Assembly: GCA_964568955.1 (NCBI GenBank)
Contig: CAZMSM010000022.1
Span: forward strand, 1-31,218
Length of the DNA: 31,218 nt
Direction of reading: 5' to 3'
DNA from: UBA1447 sp964568955
GTDB lineage: Bacteria; Bacillota; Clostridia; Oscillospirales; Acutalibacteraceae
The notes beneath the pieces are model-generated. The model had not been told where the DNA came from and made no database searches. It saw only the letters and a program-made list of their open reading frames with translations. Below, piece by piece: positions 1 to 6,883 of this stretch (its first letter is position 1; each line of letters starts with the position of its first letter). The translations under genes and the position numbers were made by a program.

Positions 1-4
1 CGCG

Positions 5-41
5 AAAAAAAGCGCCTGAGAAAAACTCAAGCGCTTTTTTG
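5..41 (-). terminator. Rho-independent terminator, probably bidirectional
   Basis: A hairpin (AGCGC and TGAG paired with CTCA and GCGCT around an AAAAA loop) is flanked by an A-run on the left and a T-run on the right, so it can end transcription on either strand. It lies 11 bp downstream of the minus-strand ferredoxin stop and closes that transcription unit. Confidence 0.85.
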
Positions 42-51
42 TGTTTGCTGA

Positions 52-225
52 TTATTCTGCCGGGTTTGGCGCTTGTGTCGGACAAACTTCCGCACAATTA
101 CCGCAGTCCGTGCAAAGTTCTGCATCGATAACGTACTTGCCGTCGCCTTCGGATATAGCTTCTACCGGGCATTCGGCTTCGCACAAGCCGCACGAAATAC
201 AATCATCATTAATAAAATATGCCAT
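52..225 (-). CDS. 2[4Fe-4S] ferredoxin, 57 aa
   Basis: This small gene encodes a bacterial-type ferredoxin, a soluble low-potential electron carrier. The translation begins MAYFINDDCISCGLC and holds two CX2CX2CX3CP cluster motifs (cysteines at about 9-19 and 38-48), which is the classic clostridial 2[4Fe-4S] layout at its usual length of 55-60 residues. The start is fixed by an AAGGAGGT ribosome binding site six bases upstream. It follows ricT on the same strand, has a candidate promoter of its own in the 73-bp gap, and ends at a strong terminator. It could be the electron acceptor of the pyruvate:ferredoxin oxidoreductase encoded at 17.8-21.4 kb. That partnership is inference; the ferredoxin call itself is secure. 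Confidence 0.95.
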   Translation of the reverse strand: MAYFINDDCISCGLCEAECPVEAISEGDGKYVIDAELCTDCGNCAEVCPTQAPNPAE

Positions 226-255
226 GCTGTTACCTCCTTATAAAATCTAAAAGTC

Positions 256-283
256 ATTTTATCACAAAACACAAAAAATGCAA
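256..283 (-). promoter_or_regulatory. Candidate sigma-A promoter of the ferredoxin gene
   Basis: On the minus strand TTGCAT (278-283) is followed after 16 bp by TAAAAT (256-261), 31 bp before the ferredoxin start. The -35 is imperfect and the region is AT-rich, so the match is moderate. It would let the ferredoxin be expressed independently of ricT. Confidence 0.45.
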
Positions 284-298
284 GCAAAATTTTTATTT

Positions 299-1201
299 TT
301 AACTTTTTGCCTTTGTTTGCTCGTTTTTCGGTTGTGAATTTTCAGTTGCCTTGGGTGCGCCGGTTTTCCCTCGTGCACCGCGGGCCGGGACATCGCGAAG
401 TACTTTCACATCATCCCTGTAAAAAATCATTGGGGGCGTATCGCGGTTACGGTCCAAGCGCACCTTAAGCTTGCCGGTTAACAAGTGGACTTCCGTAACA
501 ATGCCTTTGCCTTCGGCCGTTTCCACCGTGGCGCCTTGCTTTGGTGTTATTTTCTGCAGATGCTCATACGCTGCCTGCTCATACTTGAGGCAACACATCA
601 GCCGTCCACAGGAACCGCTAATTTTGACAGGGTTAAGGGACAAGCCTTGTTCTTTGGCCATTTTGATGGAAACCGGCTGAAAATCGCCCAAAAATGTGCT
701 GCAACAAAAAGGTCGCCCACACATACCCAAGCCACCCACCATTTTCGACTCGTCACGTACGCCAATTTGCCTGAGCTCAATGCGCGTGCGGAAAACGCTT
801 GCCAAATCTTTCACCAGTTCCCTGAAGTCAATTCTGCCGTCAGCGGTAAAATAAAACAGTGCCTTACTGCCGTCAAAGGTAAACTCCACATCAACCAGCT
901 TCATTTCCAGTTTATGCTGGGCAATCTTTTGCGTACAAATTTCGAAGGCGTCCCGCTCTTTTTCGGCGGTTTTCCTCGCCTTTTCCAGGTCTTCCGGGGT
1001 TGCTTCGCGTATCAGTTTTTTCAAAGGCTTTACAATTTCGTCGTCACTGACATCGCGGTTATCCATGGCAACCTCGCCACATTCAATGCCACGCACGGTT
1101 TCGACTATTACATTGTCGCCCTTTTTTAATTTTCGACCCTCGGGGTCGAAATAATATACTTTGCCAACCTCTTTAAATCTTACTCCGATAACTTCTGCCA
1201 T
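299..1201 (-). CDS. ricT: PSP1-domain protein RicT (YaaT)
   Basis: RicT/YaaT is a cytoplasmic protein of Firmicutes. In Bacillus subtilis it forms the iron-sulfur-containing Y-complex with YlbF (RicF) and YmcA (RicA), which promotes RNase Y-dependent mRNA processing and affects sporulation and biofilm formation. The protein has the PSP1 core, including MVGGLGMCGRPFCCSTFLGDF-type and GSCGRLMCCLKYE-type segments, with cysteines at 161, 166, 167, 198, 203 and 204 that fit the known cluster ligands. About 300 residues is the usual family length, and the C-terminal 30 residues are a low-complexity Lys/Ala/Gln tail. The start has an AAGGAG site (ATATAAGGAGTAATTAA then ATG). It lies 30 bp downstream of holB, the same neighbour as in Bacillus. 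Confidence 0.93.
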   Translation of the reverse strand: MAEVIGVRFKEVGKVYYFDPEGRKLKKGDNVIVETVRGIECGEVAMDNRDVSDDEIVKPLKKLIREATPEDLEKARKTAEKERDAFEICTQKIAQHKLEMKLVDVEFTFDGSKALFYFTADGRIDFRELVKDLASVFRTRIELRQIGVRDESKMVGGLGMCGRPFCCSTFLGDFQPVSIKMAKEQGLSLNPVKISGSCGRLMCCLKYEQAAYEHLQKITPKQGATVETAEGKGIVTEVHLLTGKLKVRLDRNRDTPPMIFYRDDVKVLRDVPARGARGKTGAPKATENSQPKNEQTKAKS

Positions 1202-1231
1202 TTAATTACTCCTTATATATACGAACCCGTA

Positions 1232-2161
1232 TTATACTCTAAGCCTGCTGCATGTAAGCGTCATAAGCAAATTGTTGTTCGCGCTTCTCCGCGTTGCCTC
1301 ATAAAGCAGGCGAATTTCTTCAATCAGTTTAAAAAGTTTCGCTTGTGTCAAACCCCCTGCGAGAACCGCCGCTGCTTTTGGGGATGCGGAAAAAGTTTTC
1401 CTACCGCCCGCTTGCAATACCAATGCGTCCCTGACAATCAGTTCCAACTCGGGCAGGCAAAGCGGAAGCAAACTTTTGTTTTTTTCAAATACCGCTGTTT
1501 TTTTTAACAGTTCATACTCGTGTGGTGCTACTATGGCAAGTGCTATTTCTTCCGCCGTTTGGGCGGCGAGCTCTAGCTTTTTTTCCCTCACACCGTCACC
1601 GAGTTCCAACTGACCCAAGCTAAAACACGCAGAGCGGGATAAAACGGTTTGCAAAAGAAGATCTTTACTCGTGCATTCCAAAATGAAACACAGGTAGGGG
1701 GGTGGCTCTTCTAAGATCTTTAGCAAGGCGTTTTGTGCTTCGCTTGTCATCAAATGTGATTCGGTCAAAATATAAACCTTTGCTTTGGCTTCCAGCGGGA
1801 TAATATATGCTTCTCGTCTGATATCGCGGATAATTTTGATGCTAAAACTCTTACGATCTTTTTCTTTTTCTATTTCACTGATATCCTGATGTTGAAGCTT
1901 TTGGGCAAGCAATTTATCACTCGTGGATTTTTTCGCACCCACTTTTTCGCCAAAAGCCTTGGCACATGCAGAACAGACTGCGCAAGGACGATCTTTTTCC
2001 GCAACACACACCAAGGACGCCGCGAGCAACCTGGCAAGCTTGATGCGTGTATCCGTACTGCCGCCTTCAATAATAATTGCATGCGGCAACTTGCCGGAGT
2101 CCACCAGCTCGGAAAGGCTCGATTTTAACCGGCTGTTGAGCTTAAGGTTGTGAAAATTCAT
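1232..2161 (-). CDS. holB: DNA polymerase III subunit delta'
   Basis: This is the delta' subunit of the clamp-loader complex, an AAA+ fold protein that acts with DnaX and HolA to load the sliding clamp. Support comes from the N-terminal LPHAIIIEGG segment, a zinc-knuckle-like C-X8-C-X2-C-X2-C cluster (CVAEKDRPCAVCSAC, about residues 52-66), and the conserved TSEAQNALLKILEEPP stretch that precedes the sensor-1/SRC region. The P-loop is degenerate (GGSTDTR, no GKT/GKS), so it probably does not hydrolyse ATP, as in many delta' proteins; the SRC motif reads SRS. The start ATG follows GGGAGTGCTGA. It lies between darA and ricT, the conserved Firmicutes order. Confidence 0.88.
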   Translation of the reverse strand: MNFHNLKLNSRLKSSLSELVDSGKLPHAIIIEGGSTDTRIKLARLLAASLVCVAEKDRPCAVCSACAKAFGEKVGAKKSTSDKLLAQKLQHQDISEIEKEKDRKSFSIKIIRDIRREAYIIPLEAKAKVYILTESHLMTSEAQNALLKILEEPPPYLCFILECTSKDLLLQTVLSRSACFSLGQLELGDGVREKKLELAAQTAEEIALAIVAPHEYELLKKTAVFEKNKSLLPLCLPELELIVRDALVLQAGGRKTFSASPKAAAVLAGGLTQAKLFKLIEEIRLLYEATRRSANNNLLMTLTCSRLRV

Positions 2162-2203
2162 TCAGCACTCCCGATAAAAAGGTTTAATGACCCTGCTTTG
2201 TTC

Positions 2204-2527
2204 CTAAAGCTTGAAAAATTCTGCAACATCCAGCACAAAAACGGTCGCACCGCCGACGGTTACCTCAACAGGCATGGTCATAAACGCTTCGTTTGCGAAC
2301 GAAGGAGTTGTTTCAACCATTTGTGTGCGTTTGCTGGAAAATTTCCGGAAAATATCAATGATCTCACTGACTTTGTCGTCCTCTGCACCAATTAAAAGCG
2401 TTGCGTTTCCGGCCCTTAAAAATCCGCCGGAAGTGGCAAGCTTTGTGGCACTGAAGCCGTTGCGCGTTATTTCGCCCTGAACAGCATGGTAGTCATCGTT
2501 GTTGACAATCGCAATAATCAACTTCAT
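2204..2527 (-). CDS. darA: Cyclic-di-AMP receptor DarA (PII-like, DUF970)
   Basis: DarA/PstA (YaaQ in Bacillus) is a small trimeric PII-like protein that binds c-di-AMP, whose downstream partner is poorly known. The protein starts MKLIIAIVNNDD and continues with the family hallmarks NGFSATKLATSGGFLRAGNATLLIG (given here as its elements NGFSATKLA, SGGFLR, GNATLLIG) and a C-terminal GGATVFVLDV strand. The length is 107 residues, normal for the family. I chose the ATG at 2527 over an upstream one at 2569 because GGAGG sits just before it and family members begin with MKL. It lies between the decarboxylase and holB genes. Confidence 0.93.
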   Translation of the reverse strand: MKLIIAIVNNDDYHAVQGEITRNGFSATKLATSGGFLRAGNATLLIGAEDDKVSEIIDIFRKFSSKRTQMVETTPSFANEAFMTMPVEVTVGGATVFVLDVAEFFKL

Positions 2528-2575
2528 ATCAGTCGCCTCCACATCATTTCTCACTTTATTATAACGCAAACTTAG

Positions 2576-3925
2576 TTATTTTACAACATTTATGTTTGAA
2601 TAACCGTGCATAGCAAGCAAAGTGGCGCTCTGCGGGGTAATCACCTCACCCGGCATCACAATCGGGATTGCCGGCGGGCAGGGGCAAACCGCCGAACAGG
2701 CTATTCTGCCGATGGATTTTGTCACGGGAAGCACAACATTTTCCGCCATGAGTGCCTGGCGTGGCGTCAGCACCATGGCAGGCTGCTGTGCCGGCGGAAT
2801 GACCTCGGTAGGTGTTGAGCCCCTTGCTGTAAAGTGTCCCGACATTTTACCCAGAGCCATTTTAAGGCGCTCAAAATCCTCTTGCGTATTAAACGGTGAT
2901 GGTATCAGGATAAGGCCTTCCCGCCCCGCATACTCGGGTTCTATGTGATTGTTCCGCAGTATTTGACCGGCCTTATCGCCCGAGAGCCCAACAGCTGTCG
3001 TGTTAAAAGCCAGTCTGAGTGGGTCACATTCTCCCTGTGGGAAAACAAAGCCTTTTTCCTGCGCCGATTGCTTGATCCTTTCGGTGTGTGCGACAAGTTT
3101 TTTCATCGCCACGGCACCATTTTGTGCAAGCCACGCTCTGCACAAATCGAGGGACAGCATAATCAGGTAAGAGGGGCTCGTTGAGCCAAAAAGCGCCAAC
3201 GCCGCCCGTGCGCCGGCAAGGTACCCTTCATCCGCAATATTCAGCCATGCGCCACCTGTGAGCACCGGCAGCGTCTTGTGCGCCGAATCCGCACTCAGGG
3301 CCGCCCCCCTTGCTAAAGGACTAAGCGATGGGTCTATAAACTGCAGATGCGCACCGTGTGCATTATCCACAATAACAGGGATGCCATGCTTTTTCGCTTG
3401 TACAGATATGGCGGCAATGTCGCTCATTACCCCAAAATAATCAGGGGTTGTAATATAGACCGCTTTCGCATCCGGATTTTGCCCGAGTGCTTCGCCAACC
3501 GATTCGGCAGTGATTCTACCGGTGAATTCAGCCCCGGCGGACCCGTCCGGCATGACCCACACCGGCGTAATATTAAGCAAGGCCATCGCATTCACCGCCG
3601 CCCGATGGATGACGCGCCCACAGATGATTGTACCGCCCTGCGGCAAAACCAAACGCAACATGGCCTGTATGCAAAGCGTACAGCCGCCGGCACTCATAAA
3701 GCTGCCCGCTGTACCAAATAACTCCGTGGCCAGTCGTTCCGCCTGGGCTGTCGCGCCCTCGCCGTCAAAGAGGCTGCCGGTGTCCGGTATTTCGGTCATA
3801 TCCAGTTTTAGAGCATCGCCCAAGGGCGCCAAGCAATCCGCCCTACCTTTGTGGGCAGGCATATGGAAGGCTGAGCGGTGTTTTTTGTTATGTTCGATGA
3901 TGGCGTCATAAATGGGTGCGTTCAT
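2576..3925 (-). CDS. Orn/Lys/Arg decarboxylase family PLP enzyme (YaaO-like)
   Basis: This is a fold-type I, PLP-dependent decarboxylase of the short ornithine/lysine/arginine class (449 residues), expected to make a diamine or agmatine in the cytosol; the substrate cannot be told from sequence. Visible landmarks are the N-terminal FHMPAHKGR motif, the cofactor-binding VDNAHGAHL (Asp187), the Schiff-base segment SADSAHKTLP (Lys217) and a C-terminal domain with FERLKMAL. It is first in the decarboxylase-darA-holB-ricT-ferredoxin run, with 48 bp to darA. Bacillus has the same order with tmk in between; tmk is absent here. The start follows AAAGGACAAACCA. A palindromic repeat array begins only 32 bp upstream and no clear promoter is visible between them. 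Confidence 0.85.
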   Translation of the reverse strand: MNAPIYDAIIEHNKKHRSAFHMPAHKGRADCLAPLGDALKLDMTEIPDTGSLFDGEGATAQAERLATELFGTAGSFMSAGGCTLCIQAMLRLVLPQGGTIICGRVIHRAAVNAMALLNITPVWVMPDGSAGAEFTGRITAESVGEALGQNPDAKAVYITTPDYFGVMSDIAAISVQAKKHGIPVIVDNAHGAHLQFIDPSLSPLARGAALSADSAHKTLPVLTGGAWLNIADEGYLAGARAALALFGSTSPSYLIMLSLDLCRAWLAQNGAVAMKKLVAHTERIKQSAQEKGFVFPQGECDPLRLAFNTTAVGLSGDKAGQILRNNHIEPEYAGREGLILIPSPFNTQEDFERLKMALGKMSGHFTARGSTPTEVIPPAQQPAMVLTPRQALMAENVVLPVTKSIGRIACSAVCPCPPAIPIVMPGEVITPQSATLLAMHGYSNINVVK

Positions 3926-3957
3926 TGGTTTGTCCTTTGTTGTTTTGTTTGGTTGTT

Positions 3958-4206
3958 TCTACCTCTCATGTCACTATGGCGATATGCTACCCTAATGTAG
4001 GAGAGCCAGGGAGGGGCGCTTCTACCTCTCAGTCACTGCGGTGACAGCTCTCCTAACATAGGAGAGCCAAGGAGGGGGGCGTCTACCTCTCAGTCACTGC
4101 GGTGACAGCTCTCCTAGCGTAGGAGAGCCAAAGAGGAGCAGCCTCCGTACTTACCTCTCCTTGGTAAGGAGAGGTGGCAGACCGCAGTCTGACGGAGAGG
4201 TCGTTC
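3958..4206. repeat. Palindrome-rich repeat array, copy A (three 60-bp units plus a tail)
   Basis: Three tandem units of about 60 bp start at 3958, 4021 and 4082. Each begins TCTACCTCTCA. Units 2 and 3 each contain GTCACTGCGGTGAC and the hairpin GCTCTCCTA-N3-TAGGAGAGC, while unit 1 is diverged. A tail at 4141-4206 holds CCTCTCCTTGGTAAGGAGAGG and ends CGGAGAGGTCGTT. The same unit plus tail recurs at 6466-6591 (copy B), and part of it recurs at 27794-27868 on the opposite strand (copy C). It has no coding potential and resembles a MITE-like dispersed element. Confidence 0.85.
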
Positions 4207-4278
4207 TCACCCAAAGTAACTTTTCATCAAGCCATCGAACAATGCTTGTGCTTCGTCAATTACTTTATGAACCTCTTT
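4207..4278 (-). pseudogene. Remnant of a type I restriction HsdS C-terminus
   Basis: Reading the minus strand between two stops gives KEVHKVIDEAQALFDGLMKS followed by YFG and a TGA at 4207-4209. The pattern IDEAQxLFDxLM..YFG is the usual extreme C-terminus of clostridial HsdS specificity subunits. An in-frame TAA lies immediately upstream and no target-recognition domain remains, so only the tail survives. Its stop codon is one base from the end of repeat copy A. A matching tail occurs at 6592-6660. Confidence 0.6.
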
Positions 4279-4471
4279 TTATCGGACGTTTTCGGCAAAT
4301 CACGTTTGCAGTTGTAGTTGGGAAAAGGGCACATTTGTGGTGGTTAGCCAAATAAAATTTGCCGACATGGGGGCACCTACTAATTACCCTCTGTGGAGGG
4401 ATGGTTGGAAGCCGGGGTGGTTTGTTTCCATGTGAACTGTCATGTGCGTTGGCTAAGATATGATCTATAGT
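4279..4471. other. Non-coding stretch between the HsdS remnant and the AlbA_2 gene
   Basis: Together with the repeat array this makes a gene-free interval from 3926 to 4471. I see no gene in this part. It holds an 8-bp inverted repeat, TTAGCCAA (4344-4351) with TTGGCTAA (4449-4456), and a short stem CCCTC-TGTG-GAGGG (4387-4400). Neither is followed by a T-run on the minus strand that would make a convincing terminator for the AlbA_2 gene. Confidence 0.4.
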
Positions 4472-5998
4472 TTATTGTTTCTTGAAATAGTACTCTCCAG
4501 GTTTTTTCTTAAAAACAAAACCCTTTTCTATCAATAATTGAATAATTTTTGATGCGCGGCGTTCCTTAACATTAAAACACTCGCATATTTTTTTGCTATT
4601 AAAACTATACTCATAACCATAACGATTGAACATTTTTATCAGATTATTCTGCGTTCTATAAAAAGTAGTACCAAACAATTCACCTTCAACACGCAATTTA
4701 AATTCTTGTTTTTCTTCCTCTTTCGAAAGTTTAGCTCTCGTCTTAGAAGATACACTTTTACCTTCAGGGAGTGCACTTTTACCTTCAGGGAGTGCACTTT
4801 TACCTTCAGGGAGTGCACTTTTACCTTCAGGGAGTGCACTTTCTTGCTTAGAAACCGCACTTTTGTTAGGCAATGATACAAGAAATTGAGAAGCTTCCGA
4901 GAAAAACTTTGGTTTTTCTTTACAGTCTGCATAAGCGTTCAAGATCCTGCTGATTCCACTGCCACGTCTTTCCATCAAGTGTAATCTGTTAAATAAATCG
5001 GAAATAATTTGATTTCTTCTCATAGAAGGGATGCTTTTCAAATCCATATCTTGAATTTTGCGCCCGTCCATCATTCCGCCCGGAGAAGATACATCAAGCC
5101 TATCATCATACATATCGATGTGAATTTCCGACCCGATAATTTGATAATCCCGATGTATTATTGCGTTAACTAAAACTTCTCGGACTGCTCTTTGAGGATA
5201 ATCACTTTCTTCTTCTCTTCGCATCCCCCGAACACTCCAACGGGTTTTCGAGTTATTATTAATAAAGCTTTCCGCATTTTCCAAAAGGCTGATGATACTG
5301 CCCGAATATTCCTTGTCATCTAAGGCGTCTTCGCCAATAGAACCTTTACCCGCTCCTTTCCAACGAGTGCAAAAAATCTTTGATTGGCGTAAAAGCCCTT
5401 GGTCGCAAAAGAGCGCACCCGCAAAAGTAATGTAACCATCATCATTAACAAGCCCAAATGAAACCAGGTCTCTGTCGCGGTTTAAACTCTCTTGAGTTTC
5501 ATTTTTAAAAGTTGCCTCTAACAATGTAAAACTTACATCATCAGCCTTGAAAGGGCTTGGTAATTCGTCGAACGTCCTGTTTTGACCCTTAATAATCAGC
5601 GAGTTAAGTTCATGAATCGGCGCTTCTACAGATTCGTCACCTGTTCGAATAAACGCGATTCTATTTCCACTCGATACATAATAGTAAGGTACTGCCGGAC
5701 CATCACCTACTTTTAATATTAAGCAGGTAAGTCCATTTTCCTCAACCGGAGTTAGTTCATATCTTGGAATGGGTTGAATCCTAGCATTGATAAATTCGGA
5801 AATTTTGCTTGCGGTATTATTGGCATCTGTCAACCCGACTATTTCACAGCCTGAGTCTCTGATTCCGAAAACAATTGTTCCGCCTTTCGTGTTTGCAAAG
5901 GCAGAAACTGATTTAAGCCAGCTTTTGGGTTTAATCTCTTCCAAGGATACTTTAAATTCAACCATCGTGCTTTCAACAAGGTAATCTGAAATTTTCAT
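4472..5998 (-). CDS. AlbA_2 (Schlafen-type) domain protein with RecG-like ATP-binding C-terminal region
   Basis: The N-terminal ~120 residues form an AlbA_2/Schlafen-type putative nucleic-acid-binding domain: an ESTMVEFKVSLEE start, SVSAFANTKGGTIVFGI near 30-48, then a GLT element. Residues ~268-375 match the HATPase_c_4 region found in so-called RecG-like regulators: REVLVNAIIHRDY, SSPGGM, RNQIISDLFNRLHLMERRGSGI. A winged-helix-like end follows (~460-508). Between them, at about 388-415, SALPEGK is repeated four times by a perfect 21-bp tandem repeat, which probably forms a flexible linker. The start follows AGAGGGTGATTAT. Family members occur as transcription regulators and in defence islands. 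The setting among restriction-system remnants and repeats supports an accessory role, but the function is unknown. Confidence 0.85.
   Translation of the reverse strand: MKISDYLVESTMVEFKVSLEEIKPKSWLKSVSAFANTKGGTIVFGIRDSGCEIVGLTDANNTASKISEFINARIQPIPRYELTPVEENGLTCLILKVGDGPAVPYYYVSSGNRIAFIRTGDESVEAPIHELNSLIIKGQNRTFDELPSPFKADDVSFTLLEATFKNETQESLNRDRDLVSFGLVNDDGYITFAGALFCDQGLLRQSKIFCTRWKGAGKGSIGEDALDDKEYSGSIISLLENAESFINNNSKTRWSVRGMRREEESDYPQRAVREVLVNAIIHRDYQIIGSEIHIDMYDDRLDVSSPGGMMDGRKIQDMDLKSIPSMRRNQIISDLFNRLHLMERRGSGISRILNAYADCKEKPKFFSEASQFLVSLPNKSAVSKQESALPEGKSALPEGKSALPEGKSALPEGKSVSSKTRAKLSKEEEKQEFKLRVEGELFGTTFYRTQNNLIKMFNRYGYEYSFNSKKICECFNVKERRASKIIQLLIEKGFVFKKKPGEYYFKKQ
4753..4836 (-). repeat. 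4 x 21-bp in-frame tandem repeat (SALPEGK)
   Basis: Four identical 21-bp units (4753-4773, 4774-4794, 4795-4815, 4816-4836) are followed by a partial fifth unit of CACTTT. Each adds one heptapeptide to the linker of the AlbA_2 protein. The unit length is a multiple of three, so copy-number change would keep the frame. The absence of any difference between units suggests recent expansion. Confidence 0.95.
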
Positions 5999-6061
5999 AT
6001 AATCACCCTCTGTTTATTGTCCAATGTCTAACATTCAATATCTAATTTGCCGGAGAGGTCG

Positions 6062-6396
6062 TTAACGAAAGCTTTCCCGAATGATTCTATCGATCTGCTC
6101 ACAAACCTCGTCAAAATTGTCGTTTATATCAAGTTTGAATATCTCAAAACTTGCAAGCCATATTGATTTAGTATCTTAGTTCGCTCTTTGTCATACTCTA
6201 GGTTTTCTTCATAGAAGTGTTGCGAACCGTCCACTTCTATGACAATCTTTGCCTTTGCACAGTAAAAATCGGCAATATAGAAATCAATAATTCTTTGTTT
6301 ATACCATTTTTCAGGATGATTTCTAAGAAAACCATACCATAGATGACGCTCTTGCGGTGTCAGGTTTTTGCGTAGTTCTCTTGCTCGGTTTAGCAA
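6062..6396 (-). pseudogene. Frameshifted DUF559 endonuclease-like gene
   Basis: DUF559 proteins are small PD-(D/E)XK-type nuclease-like proteins of about 110-125 residues. The frame starting at 6396 reads ELRKNLTPQERHLWYGFL, then YKQRIIDFYIADFYCAKAK and IVIEVDGSQHF, and stops early at 6124 after LQVLRYSNLI. In the neighbouring frame the sequence continues DINDNFDEVCEQIDRIIRES up to TAA at 6062-6064, which is the expected family ending. One base therefore appears lost near 6130. The frame is also open upstream to an ATA at 6412-6414 (ATACCGAACAAC) behind AGAGGTGA, where relatives would have ATG, so the start may be lost too. Only TTG at 6396 remains as an initiator. It lies between AlbA_2 and repeat copy B. 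Confidence 0.75.
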
Positions 6397-6465
6397 AATT
6401 TTGTTGTTCGGTATGGTTGGTCACCTCTTTATATCTAGCTCTGAGTCAAATGCGGGTGAGGGGGC

Positions 6466-6591
6466 GTCTACCTCTCAGTCACTGCGGCGACAGCTCTCCT
6501 AACATAGGAGATCCAAGGAGGAGTAGCCTCCGTATTTGCCTCTCCTTGGCAAGGAGAGGTGGCAGGCCGCAGCCTGACGGAGAGGTCGTTC
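6466..6591. repeat. Palindrome-rich repeat, copy B
   Basis: One 60-bp unit (GCGTCTACCTCTCAGTCACT onward) plus the same tail as copy A, including CCTCTCCTTGGCAAGGAGAGG and the terminal CGGAGAGGTCGTT. It matches 4080-4206 closely, with scattered substitutions such as GCGGCGAC for GCGGTGAC. Together copies A and B form direct repeats around the AlbA_2 gene and the DUF559 pseudogene. A lone fragment of the tail (CGGAGAGGTCGTT) also lies at 6051-6063. Confidence 0.85.
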
Positions 6592-6726
6592 TCACCCAAA
6601 GTTTTCATACATCAAGCTATCAAACAATGCTTGTGTTTCATCTATTGCTTTTTGCTTTACACAAACGATTTTTGTCGTTCCATCTTTTGTCCGATATATT
6701 ACTATTTCATTGGAATTTCTGTTCAT
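6592..6726 (-). pseudogene. In-frame RhuM-HsdS chimeric remnant, 44 codons
   Basis: This ORF is uninterrupted from ATG (6724-6726) to TGA (6592-6594). Residues 1-20 (MNRNSNEIVIYRTKDGTTKI) resemble the N-terminus of RhuM-family proteins. Residues ~24-44 (KQKAIDETQALFDSLMYENF, then G) are a typical HsdS C-terminus. RhuM genes often sit between hsdM and hsdS in type I restriction loci, so a deletion from early rhuM to late hsdS would leave exactly this chimera. A G-rich ribosome binding site (CGGGGGGCACTTAT) precedes the ATG, and a TATAAT lies upstream at about 6765, so it might still be translated. Its stop is one base from repeat copy B. Similarity is judged by eye. Confidence 0.55.
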
Positions 6727-6883
6727 ATAAGTGCCCCCCGACGAATAATTGTGCTTAACAAATATTATATCATAGTTTTAGAATATTTCTATATAAATAT
6801 GAATGTTTTGGCGTTCTCCCTTACTCCGGAAAGGGATGCTTGCAAAATTTCATTACGTAAAGCAAAACTACTTTACACTCTTT
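6727..6883. other. AT-rich spacer without a gene
   Basis: No hsdM or other coding remnant is visible upstream of the RhuM-like start. There is a minus-strand TATAAT without a good -35. A TCCCTT...AAGGGA stem lies near 6828-6847, downstream of the QueG-like stop, without a T-run. Confidence 0.35.

Noticed and set aside
485..1129. 214-codon plus-strand open frame
   Set aside because: It is the antisense of ricT, has no ribosome binding site and no recognisable protein; ricT is clearly the real gene.
3958..4206. Possible CRISPR array in the 60-bp repeats
   Set aside because: The whole unit is repeated, including the palindromes, with no unique spacers; dispersed copies occur elsewhere in the window.
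4339..4460. Small mobile element bounded by TTAGCCAA/TTGGCTAA
   Set aside because: The arms are only 8 bp, there is no target duplication and no second copy in the window.
4639..4932. 97-codon frame with repeated KVHSLKV
   Set aside because: It is the shifted reading of the 21-bp tandem repeat inside the AlbA_2 gene.
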